A stretch of DNA of 5,211 nucleotides, from the NCBI GenBank assembly GCA_040512755.1, contig JBEVEP010000378.1, forward strand, positions 1 through 5,211, written 5' to 3'. The translations under genes were made by a program, and so were the position numbers. Positions 1 through 5,152 of this stretch are shown one piece after another. Position 1 is the stretch's first letter; each line of letters opens with the position of its first letter. Under the pieces are notes generated by a model, which ran no database searches, was not told where the DNA came from, and saw nothing but the letters and a program-made list of their open reading frames with translations. Origin of the DNA: JBEVEP01 sp040512755 (lineage in GTDB: Bacteria > Pseudomonadota > Alphaproteobacteria > Rhizobiales > Rhizobiaceae).

Positions 1-650
1 GTGACTTGTTCGCTCTGCTGCTGGAGCGCCTGGATCACATCCTGAGCCGTGAGCCCGCGCACCCGCATCTTGTCCGGGTCGAGCCATATGCGCATCGAAT
101 ACTGCCCGGCGCCGAAAACGTTGACATTCCCGACGCCGGGCAGTCGCGCGATCTCGTCTTTCAGGCGGATGGTTGCATAGTTGCTGAGGAAGAGGCTGTC
201 GTAACGCCCATCCGGCGATGTCAGGGTCGCGATCAGCAGAATTGCCGTCGACTTCTTCTGAACATTGACGCCCTGGACCTGAACCGGCTGGGGCAGCGCC
301 GCCAACGCGGCCGCCACTCTGTTCTGCACCAGCACCTGGGCCGCGTTGAGGTCGGTCCCGATCGCGAACGTCACCGTCAGGGAATAGCTCCCGTCGGCGG
401 CGGAAAAGGACTGCATGTACAGCATGTTCTCGACGCCGTTGACCTGCTGCTCGATCGGCAGCGCGACGGTATCGATGACTGTGCGCGCGCTGGCGCCCGG
501 GTATCTGGTCGTGACCTGGACAGTCGGTGGCACGACATCAGGATACTGTGCCACTGGCAGTGCAAGCAGTGAGACGGCGCCGATGACGACCATCAGGATA
601 GCGATAACATTCGCAAGGACAGGCCGTTCGATGAAGAATTTGGAGATCAT
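1..650 (-). CDS. RND multidrug efflux transporter, HAE1/AcrB family (N-terminal part, cut by window edge)
   Basis: This is the inner-membrane, proton-driven pump of a tripartite efflux system, which captures hydrophobic or amphiphilic compounds from the periplasm and membrane. Only the first 216 codons are present; members of the family are usually a little over 1,000 residues. The N-terminus reads MISKFFIERPVLANVIAIL, with the short cytoplasmic start and first membrane helix (about residues 10-31) typical of AcrB. The family signature LPVAQYPDVVPP follows at about 31-42, then the porter-domain stretches YPGASARTVIDTV, IEQQVNGVENMLYM, LVQNRV, LPGVGNVNVFGAGQYSMRIWL and LTAQDVIQAL, all close to AcrB PN1 and the start of PN2. 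The start ATG (650-648) overlaps the adaptor stop TGA (649-647), and I see no separate strong ribosome site, so translation is probably coupled. The HAE1 family is clear, but the exported substrates cannot be read from the sequence. Confidence 0.95.
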   Translation of the reverse strand, partial: MISKFFIERPVLANVIAILMVVIGAVSLLALPVAQYPDVVPPTVQVTTRYPGASARTVIDTVALPIEQQVNGVENMLYMQSFSAADGSYSLTVTFAIGTDLNAAQVLVQNRVAAALAALPQPVQVQGVNVQKKSTAILLIATLTSPDGRYDSLFLSNYATIRLKDEIARLPGVGNVNVFGAGQYSMRIWLDPDKMRVRGLTAQDVIQALQQQSEQV

Positions 651-1918
651 TGCGCGGCGTCATCCGCAGCGACGGCTTCGATGTTTTTCATCCGCGGCTC
701 AATCTTCTGCCCCGGTATCGCCGTCAGCAGGCCGGAGACAATAATCCGGTCATCCGGTTTGATGCCCGAGGTGATCACGCGCAGCTCCCCGACCTGCTGG
801 CCGATCTGGACGGTGCGTTGTTCAACGACGTCATCCTTGCCCGCGACGAGAACATAGCGACCGCTCTGGTCGCTACCGATGGCGCGATCCGGCACGAGCA
901 GCGTGTCAGGTTCATCACCCAGGGGAACGCGAACGCGAACAAAATAGCCCGGCAAAAGCCGTCGGTCGGCGTTGGGCAGGACGGCGCGGACAGCGAGTGT
1001 CCCGGTAGAGACTGTTACTGTCGGCGACGCGTAGTCGAGCGTCCCTTTGTGAGCATAGCCGGTTTCGGTCTGAAGCCCGACCTCGACAGGCACCTTTTTG
1101 AGATCTGCGGTCGTCATGCCGCGCTTCATCATATCGGCGCGGATGCGGAGCACGTCCTTTTCGCTGACATTGAAGTCGACATAGATCGGGTCGAGCTGCA
1201 CGATAGTGGCCAGCGTGGTTTGGCTACCGGCGCCTACGAGTTGACCGACAGCGACCTGGCGGGAGGTAACGATGCCATCAAAGGGCGCCTTGACCTGCGT
1301 GTAGCTCAGATTGAGCTCGGCCTGCTTTACGTCGGCCTCAGCCTGCTTCTGCTTCGCCAGATCGGCGTCACGCTGGGCAGAGGCCTTGTCCAGGTCCTGC
1401 TGCGTTCCGAAGCCCTTCTTCGTAAGCTCGGCCTGTCTGGCGTAGTCGGCCTGGGATTGTTTGATGGATGCGTCGGCGGATGACTTTTCGGCCTGCGCCT
1501 GTTCAAGCGCCAGTTGATAGGGCTCCGGCTCAATCACAAAGAGTACCGTGCCAGCTTTGACGGAGTCGCCGTCCTTGTAGTTGATCTCCTGGATGAAGCC
1601 TTCCACACGCGCCACCAAGGCAGTGTTGTTCAACACCATCGTGTTGCCTGTCGCGTTCAGGTACGGCGTCACATCCTGCTTGACCGGCAGAGCGACATCG
1701 ACGGCTGGCGGCGGTGGCGGAACATAGGTGTTCTCCTCACTGCATGCCGCCAACATTGCTGCAACGCCAACCAATAGAACTCGCAAGCCTGACAGCGTGC
1801 GGTCGGACCGCTTTGAAGGTGAGGCGCTTGCCCGGTGGCAGGAAGCAACCGGAGAAGTGACCTCATGTCTCCGGTCTCGCCAGTTCACAGATAGCAGCAA
1901 GCCAAATGCGCCGAACAT
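647..1918 (-). CDS. RND efflux periplasmic adaptor lipoprotein (membrane fusion protein, AcrA/MexA-like)
   Basis: This 423-residue adaptor joins the RND pump to an outer-membrane channel in the periplasm. A lipobox LAAC with Cys59 is preceded by a hydrophobic run (about 45-58), so the mature protein should be lipid-anchored. A proline run (67-71) follows. The first lipoyl half is at about 98-130 (VARVEGFIQEINYKDGDSV), the alpha-helical coiled-coil hairpin rich in Gln, Ala and Lys at about 131-205, and the second lipoyl half at about 206-228 (TQVKAPFDGIVTSRQVAVG). The beta-barrel spans about 243-345 (LDPIYVDFNVSE) and the membrane-proximal domain about 346-405, ending IPGQKIEPR. The ATG at 1918 is chosen because AGGAG lies six bases upstream. 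This gives an unusually long 58-residue pre-lipobox leader. The only other in-frame candidate close to the lipobox is a TTG at 1786-1784 (residue 45), which lacks a visible ribosome site. It is the first gene of the operon with the transporter. Confidence 0.93.
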   Translation of the reverse strand: MFGAFGLLLSVNWRDRRHEVTSPVASCHRASASPSKRSDRTLSGLRVLLVGVAAMLAACSEENTYVPPPPPAVDVALPVKQDVTPYLNATGNTMVLNNTALVARVEGFIQEINYKDGDSVKAGTVLFVIEPEPYQLALEQAQAEKSSADASIKQSQADYARQAELTKKGFGTQQDLDKASAQRDADLAKQKQAEADVKQAELNLSYTQVKAPFDGIVTSRQVAVGQLVGAGSQTTLATIVQLDPIYVDFNVSEKDVLRIRADMMKRGMTTADLKKVPVEVGLQTETGYAHKGTLDYASPTVTVSTGTLAVRAVLPNADRRLLPGYFVRVRVPLGDEPDTLLVPDRAIGSDQSGRYVLVAGKDDVVEQRTVQIGQQVGELRVITSGIKPDDRIIVSGLLTAIPGQKIEPRMKNIEAVAADDAAQ

Positions 1919-1924
1919 CGATGG

Positions 1925-1929
1925 CTCCT
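1925..1929 (-). promoter_or_regulatory. Ribosome binding site AGGAG of the adaptor gene
   Basis: On the minus strand AGGAG lies six bases before the ATG at 1918-1916. It is the main reason to accept this distal start even though it makes a long leader before the lipobox. Confidence 0.6.
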
Positions 1930-2003
1930 GGAAGGTCTCTGCCGGGAGAACTATTACTTGACGCTACATTAGCGATGAACTGAAGTATAGCCGCCGTCAG
2001 CAC

Positions 2004-2010
2004 AAGGAGG
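2004..2010 (+). promoter_or_regulatory. Ribosome binding site AAGGAGG of the cysteine-rich gene
   Basis: This is a near-perfect Shine-Dalgarno sequence five bases before the ATG at 2016. It fixes the start of the cysteine-rich gene and argues that the gene is, or recently was, expressed. Confidence 0.75.
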
Positions 2011-2015
2011 TTGCC

Positions 2016-2360
2016 ATGCGGCTGAAATGGAGTCTCGCGGTCGTGCCGCTGCTGCTCTTCATCCAGGCCGCCGCCGCTCAGACCGCCGAGGAGCGCGCAG
2101 CCTGTCAGGCCGACTTTGAAAAGTTCTGCGCAGGCGTTGAGCCGGGTGGAGGCCGCATTATCGAATGTCTGGCCAACCAGAAGGACAAAGCTGTCACCCG
2201 CTTGCCAGAAAGTCGTGGAGACGCACACCAAGTAGAGCTGACATTTCTTGGTCAGCTCCAACCGCTCATGGCTACACTGCGCGACTCACGAGTCGCGGGA
2301 GTCGCGCCAGCTATGTTGCGGTTCGTAGCCGAGGATTCGGCGCGCCTTCTCAATCGATAG
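2016..2360 (+). CDS. Small secreted cysteine-rich repeat protein, probably frameshifted
   Basis: As it stands the frame gives 114 residues. Residues 1-21 are a clear signal peptide (Lys/Arg start, hydrophobic core, AAA-Q cleavage after Ala21), so the product should be periplasmic or secreted. The mature start has C30-x7-C38 and C51 with the pattern ACQADFEKFCAGVEPGGGRIIECL, which resembles the cysteine-rich GLG1/FGFR-type repeat (Pfam Cys_rich_FGFR) found in small rhizobial proteins; function unknown. After Lys58 the frame loses this character. Reading one base later gives LSPACQKVVETHTK and a stop at 2233-2235, restoring the fourth cysteine and a 72-residue protein. The tail from residue 59 (2190-2360) is therefore probably not native; it also runs 75 bp into the convergent epimerase gene. 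Either a one-base insertion (mutation or sequencing error) occurred, or the long form is real, which I think less likely. Confidence 0.75.
   Translation: MRLKWSLAVVPLLLFIQAAAAQTAEERAACQADFEKFCAGVEPGGGRIIECLANQKDKAVTRLPESRGDAHQVELTFLGQLQPLMATLRDSRVAGVAPAMLRFVAEDSARLLNR
2187..2235 (+). other. Frameshift site and displaced C-terminal end of the cysteine-rich gene
   Basis: At 2187-2190 the sequence is AAAG. Removing one A gives AAG-CTG and the continuous reading KDKLSPACQKVVETHTK followed by TAG at 2233-2235. The displaced segment supplies the fourth cysteine expected after the C-x7-C and ECL pattern. The three-base A run is too short for familiar programmed slippage signals, so a simple indel or base-calling error is the likeliest cause. 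Confidence 0.7.
2235..2258. terminator. Stem-loop between convergent genes
   Basis: GAGCTGAC (2235-2242) and GTCAGCTC (2251-2258) form a perfect 8-bp stem around an 8-base loop. It begins at the last base of the restored stop codon of the cysteine-rich gene and lies 28 bp beyond the 3' end of the convergent epimerase gene, a place suited to a two-way terminator. No T-run follows on either strand, so intrinsic termination is plausible rather than proven. Confidence 0.5.
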
Positions 2361-3146
2361 CAGGGTTTCGTTCGTCGCAACCCCCGATTTCAAAGGCACT
2401 TCGGGAAAGACCTCCGCCATAAGCTCGGCATTGGGCCGAGACATGACCGTATCGGCATTCGCGATGATGAAGACCTCAGCGCCGGTGATGGGCGCTTCGA
2501 GTGCGCGCCGGATCGCCTGGGCCGCGTCCCGCGCATCGATGTAGCCCCAGAGATTCCACTTTCTCAGGCGGGCGTCGGCATCGAACGATGGAAACCGATC
2601 ATAGTCGGCAGGCTCCATGACATTGGAGAAACGCAGGCCGACGATTTTCAAATCCGGGTCCCAACGGCAGAACTGCTTTGCCATCTCCTCACCGAGCAGC
2701 TTGGAAAGCGAGTAGGCGGTTTCAGGGCGCCCAGGATACTCTTCATCGACGGGAGCATAGGGCGGAGGCGATTCGAACGGCAGCCCGAGGACCGTCTCGC
2801 TCGATGCCCACACGACGGTGCGGATACCGAGTCGCCGCGCTGCCTCGAAAACATTGTACGTGCTCAGCGTATTGACCTTGAATATGACGGCGTTCGGTTC
2901 CTTCCCGGGTGCAGGTATCGCCGCCAGATGAACGAGGGCGTCGATATCGCGCAGCCGATCGTCGACCTCCGAGAGCACCTCGAGCGCCTGGCCGAAGTCA
3001 GTCAGGTCAGCCCGCACGAACGGGCATTTTTCGACCGCGGGAGGGACCGTATCGATGTTGACCACGTCATAGCCGTGCCTGAGCAAATCCTCCACACATG
3101 CACGGCCGACCTTGCCGCTACCGCCTGTCACAACTACTCGAGCCAT
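2286..3146 (-). CDS. NAD(P)-dependent epimerase/dehydratase family protein (extended SDR)
   Basis: This is a 286-residue cytoplasmic Rossmann-fold oxidoreductase. The cofactor motif TGGSGKVG (7-14) matches TGxxGxxG of extended short-chain dehydrogenases. Asp32 at the end of the second strand favours NAD over NADP. ADL (46-48) and LAA (74-76) line the cofactor pocket. Ser115/Ser116 with Y145-SLS-K149 supply the catalytic Ser-Tyr-Lys set. GYIDARDAAQAI (201-212) is a conserved motif of sugar-nucleotide epimerase relatives. The size is close to uronate dehydrogenases and short UDP-sugar epimerases, but the substrate cannot be fixed from the sequence. The start is supported by GGGAG six bases upstream. 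The gene is divergent from the hydroxyacid dehydrogenase at 3420 and convergent with the cysteine-rich gene. The last six residues are a repeated RDS-RDS, from a 9-bp near-duplication at 2290-2307. Confidence 0.88.
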   Translation of the reverse strand: MARVVVTGGSGKVGRACVEDLLRHGYDVVNIDTVPPAVEKCPFVRADLTDFGQALEVLSEVDDRLRDIDALVHLAAIPAPGKEPNAVIFKVNTLSTYNVFEAARRLGIRTVVWASSETVLGLPFESPPPYAPVDEEYPGRPETAYSLSKLLGEEMAKQFCRWDPDLKIVGLRFSNVMEPADYDRFPSFDADARLRKWNLWGYIDARDAAQAIRRALEAPITGAEVFIIANADTVMSRPNAELMAEVFPEVPLKSGVATNETLLSIEKARRILGYEPQHSWRDSRDS

Positions 3147-3180
3147 GGGATTCTCCCGAACAGATTTCGAACCACGGAAA

Positions 3181-3235
3181 GTCGCCAGTCATCCAGGCTA
3201 TTGTTTCGCTTCCTGGCAAGCCGATGATTGGCGAC
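3181..3235. repeat. Long imperfect inverted repeat
   Basis: GTCGCCAGTCAT (3181-3192) pairs with ATGATTGGCGAC (3224-3235) over 12 positions, with one G-T wobble as the only imperfection. Directly inside, CCAGG (3193-3197) pairs with CCTGG (3212-3216), leaving a 14-base loop and a 7-base bulge on the right. The structure starts 35 bp upstream of the epimerase ATG. The wobble is G-U only in a rightward transcript; in a leftward one it would be a C-A mismatch. It could be an operator or a leader-RNA hairpin. Confidence 0.55.
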
Positions 3236-3263
3236 GATATGCATATTTCTTCGGCATGATTGC

Positions 3264-3282
3264 ATTAAGCGAATACGCTAAT
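3264..3282. promoter_or_regulatory. Candidate operator palindrome
   Basis: ATTAAGCG-AATA-CGCTAAT is a near-palindrome: AGCG/CGCT around AATA, with the outer ATT/AAT pair offset by one extra A. It lies in the AT-rich centre of the divergent region, a usual place for a LysR- or GntR-type site. The factor is unknown. Confidence 0.3.
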
Positions 3283-3419
3283 ATGGCTCCAAACGATGCG
3301 GATGAAAGGGAGAATTGTTGTTCCAGGCGGTTTTACCGAGACCGGGCGGCCGGTGACACCGCAGCCGGGCGGTAGACAGCGATTGGATTCCATTTGGGCC
3401 TGAGAAAGAAGAGGGAAGA

Positions 3420-4337
3420 ATGACTACCACCGCTGACACAAGCGAGCGTATCGGTTTTGTCGGGCTCGGCCTGATGGGGCATGGCATCGCCAAAAACATC
3501 GTCGAAAAGGGCTATCCGCTGACATTTCTCGGTCGCAAGAACCGCGCGCCAGCGGAAGACATGCTGGCCAGAGGAGCGACCGAAGCTGCGTCACCCAAAG
3601 ATGTCGCGGCCAATTCGACGATCGTCTTCTTGTGCGTCACGGGATCGCGCGAGGTTGAGGCGATTGTCCGCGGACCCGATGGACTGGCCAGCGGTCTGGT
3701 GCGAGGTTCGGTCGTCGTCGACTGCTCGACGTCCGATCCGACCTCGACGGTCGTATTGGCCGCGGAACTCGCTGACGCCGGTGTAGATTTTGTCGATGCG
3801 CCGCTCAGCCGGACACCGAAACAGGCCTGGGAGGGCACGCTTGAAACGATGGTCGGGGCGGACCAGGCGGTGTTTGCCAGAGTGAAGCCCGTCCTGGAGA
3901 CCTGGGCGGAAAAGATTGTCCATGTCGGCGGGATTGGTGACGGGCACCGTATGAAACTGCTGAACAATTTCATTTCGTTGGGTTACGCGGCACTCTATTC
4001 GGAAGCCTTGGCTCTTGCCCAGAAGGTGGGCATCTCGCCGTCGCGTTTCGATGCCGTGATCCGCAATGGCCGGATGGACTGTGGATTCTACCAGACCTTC
4101 ATCCGCTGGACATTGGAAGGTGATCGCGACGCTCACAAATTCACGATCGCCAACGCCTTCAAGGACCTAAAATACCTGGAATCGATGGCCGATTCAGTTG
4201 GACTGGCAAATCCGCTTGGCAACGCGGTCAAGAACTCCTTTGCGAGCGCGTTTGCCGCTGGCCCTGCAGATCAGTACGTCCCGATGCTGGCGACGCATAT
4301 CGGCAAGATCAACGGGGTGGATCTGATCCCGCGATAG
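3420..4337 (+). CDS. NAD(P)-dependent beta-hydroxyacid dehydrogenase, 3-hydroxyisobutyrate dehydrogenase-like
   Basis: This 305-residue soluble enzyme should oxidise or reduce a beta-hydroxyacid/semialdehyde pair. The N-terminal Rossmann domain (about 10-165) opens with IGFVGLGLMGHGIAKN, giving GxGxxG at 15-20. The C-terminal helical domain (about 170-300) has GHRMKLLNN, where Lys179 is the catalytic lysine and Asn183 the conserved partner, and FKDLKYL (247-253) matches the family KDL motif. The substrate loop reads DAPLSRTPKQAWEGTL (126-141), where classic members have DAPVSGG followed by a GA and GTL pattern, so it probably belongs to a side branch with a different substrate than 3-hydroxyisobutyrate. 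The length is normal for the family (about 290-310). The start is supported by GAGG five bases upstream. It is divergent from the epimerase gene and followed by a hairpin at 4350-4379. GarR-type tartronate semialdehyde reductase or a glyoxylate/succinic semialdehyde reductase are alternatives. Confidence 0.9.
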   Translation: MTTTADTSERIGFVGLGLMGHGIAKNIVEKGYPLTFLGRKNRAPAEDMLARGATEAASPKDVAANSTIVFLCVTGSREVEAIVRGPDGLASGLVRGSVVVDCSTSDPTSTVVLAAELADAGVDFVDAPLSRTPKQAWEGTLETMVGADQAVFARVKPVLETWAEKIVHVGGIGDGHRMKLLNNFISLGYAALYSEALALAQKVGISPSRFDAVIRNGRMDCGFYQTFIRWTLEGDRDAHKFTIANAFKDLKYLESMADSVGLANPLGNAVKNSFASAFAAGPADQYVPMLATHIGKINGVDLIPR

Positions 4338-4349
4338 ACGAGGCTAAGA

Positions 4350-4379
4350 CGGTTCCGCGATTGATGAATCGGTGAACCG
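4350..4379 (+). terminator. Hairpin after the hydroxyacid dehydrogenase gene
   Basis: CGGTTC (4350-4355) pairs with GAACCG (4374-4379) and CGATT (4358-4362) pairs with AATCG (4367-4371), with a 2x2 internal loop and a GATG loop. It lies 12 bp after the stop codon. Only a weak T-rich stretch follows, so termination efficiency is uncertain. Confidence 0.5.
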
Positions 4380-4450
4380 CTCTGTCAGCTTGTTGAATAA
4401 CTTGGGCTGAAAGGACGATCGCGACACAATTGAATCCTTGGCCGGCGCCT

Positions 4451-4467
4451 ACGCATCTCCGATGCGT
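4451..4467. repeat. Perfect 7-bp hairpin ACGCATC-TCC-GATGCGT
   Basis: The two 7-base arms are exact complements around a three-base loop. There is no T-run afterwards. It could be an operator or a structured RNA element; no role can be assigned. Confidence 0.35.
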
Positions 4468-4546
4468 GAGCCCACTGCCGCCCGGATTGATATTTGCGTC
4501 GGGACGAACCAAGAATCTTTTTTCACAGCCTGCTAACTCTTTGTTT

Positions 4547-4609
4547 CGATGCAATTCCGGACGGAAACCGAATTCCATTTTTCCTGGAATTGCTCTAGCA
4601 CCAGCATCG
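4547..4609. repeat. Cluster of overlapping inverted repeats in the leader of the membrane-protein gene
   Basis: Several mutually exclusive pairings are possible: GCAATTCC (4551-4558) with GGAATTGC (4586-4593), AATTCCA (4571-4577) with TGGAATT (4585-4591), and CGATGC (4547-4552) with GCATCG (4604-4609). The cluster ends 11 bp before the AAGGAG ribosome site. Alternative folds of this sort can control translation, but this is inference only. Confidence 0.35.
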
Positions 4610-4620
4610 AATTGGACTGC

Positions 4621-4626
4621 AAGGAG
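4621..4626 (+). promoter_or_regulatory. Ribosome binding site AAGGAG of the membrane-protein gene
   Basis: This strong Shine-Dalgarno sequence lies eight bases before the ATG at 4635 and supports that start over the overlapping frame that begins at 4430. Confidence 0.7.
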
Positions 4627-4634
4627 TCGAAGCC

Positions 4635-5108
4635 ATGAGCCACGTAGGCCGCCTCTTGTTTGCCGTCGCGGCCGCGTTCCTGATCTTCCTGGCCGCGCTC
4701 TTGATCGGCTATTCGGCCTACCAGGTTGGGAAGATCATTGTGACTGCGGGACAGGTTCTGGCGTCGGGCGACTTCGGATACATCGTGATCGATAGCGTGG
4801 GCTATGTCGTCATCGCCATCGCGATTCTCGACGTGGCAAAGCATCTGTATGAGGAGGAGGTTCTTGGGTGGCGGGACCTGCGCAAAGCCTCCCACTTCCG
4901 GCGCAACTTCTCCAGGTTCATTTCAATCATTCTGATCGCAATTTTTCTGGAGGGTCTCGTCCTCGTGTTCAAAGTCACTCAGGACGATATCAAGCTGCTC
5001 ATCTACCCCGTTCTGTTGTTGTCGGCGGGGGTCGCCATGATGATCGGGCTGGCTGTTTTTCAACGGCTGGGAGGCGAAAACGGAAAATCTGCCCATGGAC
5101 CGGAGTAG
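4635..5108 (+). CDS. Four-helix inner-membrane protein of unknown function
   Basis: The 157-residue product has four predicted membrane helices at about 7-27, 49-66, 95-113 and 120-142. Between helices 2 and 3 lies a charged cytoplasmic-looking loop (about 66-94) with DVAKHLYEEEVL and then RDLRKASHFRRNFSRF; its positive charge suggests this loop and both ends face the cytoplasm. The first helix may be an uncleaved signal anchor. The overall shape, size and charged loop recall PsiE-like small membrane proteins, but I see no diagnostic motif and do not assign a function. The start is supported by AAGGAG eight bases upstream. It stands alone between a hairpin-rich leader and a strong terminator, so it is probably a single-gene transcript. 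Codon use fits its neighbours. Confidence 0.8.
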   Translation: MSHVGRLLFAVAAAFLIFLAALLIGYSAYQVGKIIVTAGQVLASGDFGYIVIDSVGYVVIAIAILDVAKHLYEEEVLGWRDLRKASHFRRNFSRFISIILIAIFLEGLVLVFKVTQDDIKLLIYPVLLLSAGVAMMIGLAVFQRLGGENGKSAHGPE

Positions 5109-5152
5109 CTGCTAACGATCGTTGCGATCGGTGCGCGACAGCTTCGTCATGT

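Larger units (their letters stand above)
1919..2015. promoter_or_regulatory. Divergent control region between efflux operon and cysteine-rich gene, with palindrome
   Basis: This 97-bp gap separates the two divergent starts, so it should hold both promoters. A palindrome CGCTA-CAT-TAGCG lies at 1962-1974 and could be a binding site for a regulator; no regulator gene is visible in the window. TTGACG at 1958-1963 resembles a sigma-70 -35 box reading rightward, and TATAGC at 1986-1991 resembles a -10 box, but their 22-bp spacing is too long for a confident promoter. On the minus strand TATACT (1989-1984) resembles a -10 box without a well-placed -35. Promoter assignments are therefore weak, whereas the divergent layout and the palindrome are directly visible. 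Confidence 0.4.
3147..3419. promoter_or_regulatory. Divergent intergenic control region with two inverted repeats
   Basis: The region lies between two divergent starts and its middle is visibly richer in A and T than the flanking genes. It holds a long imperfect inverted repeat (3181-3235) and a shorter palindrome (3264-3282), listed separately. Near the plus-strand gene there are two copies of CCGGGCGG (3343-3350 and 3365-3372) and a small palindrome CGGTG-A-CACCG between them. TTGCAT (3260-3265) is a weak -35 candidate without a convincing -10 partner. The plus-strand ribosome site is GAGG at 3411-3414, five bases before the ATG at 3420; the minus-strand site is GGGAG at 3157-3153. I see no supported gene here. 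Confidence 0.5.
4338..4634. other. Non-coding stretch with several hairpins
   Basis: I see no credible gene in these 297 bases. They hold a terminator-like hairpin (4350-4379), a perfect 7-bp hairpin (4451-4467), an AT-richer part with a six-T run (4518-4523), and a cluster of overlapping inverted repeats (4547-4609) ahead of the membrane-protein gene. The promoter of that gene should lie here, but I could not place its boxes with confidence. Confidence 0.5.

Noticed and set aside
6..572. Plus-strand open frame of 188 codons
   Set aside because: It is antisense to the RND transporter, whose protein matches AcrB throughout. The frame has no recognisable protein features.
650..1483. Plus-strand open frame of 277 codons
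   Set aside because: It is antisense to the adaptor gene and arises from its GC-rich codon pattern. The minus strand carries all the adaptor motifs.
1958..1991. Sigma-70 promoter TTGACG...TATAGC
   Set aside because: The 22-bp spacing is well outside the usual 16-18 bp, so it is mentioned only as a weak candidate.
1863..2261. Minus-strand open frame of 132 codons across the divergent region
   Set aside because: It covers the ribosome sites and promoters of both divergent genes and is antisense to the signal peptide of the cysteine-rich gene.
3302..3403. Small plus-strand frame of 33 codons (MKGRIVVPGGFTETGRPV...) before the dehydrogenase
   Set aside because: There is no ribosome site before its ATG and no recognisable domain. 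It could be a leader peptide but cannot be supported.
3591..4136. Minus-strand open frame of 181 codons
   Set aside because: It is antisense to the hydroxyacid dehydrogenase, whose plus-strand motifs are complete.
4430..4795. Plus-strand open frame of 121 codons overlapping the membrane-protein start
   Set aside because: Its composition is random-like, it crosses the hairpin cluster, and the strong AAGGAG supports the other frame at 4635.
5116..5130. Repeated CGATCG separated by TTG, as a possible attachment or operator site
   Set aside because: CGATCG is a common self-complementary hexamer in GC-rich genomes and nothing nearby suggests integration.
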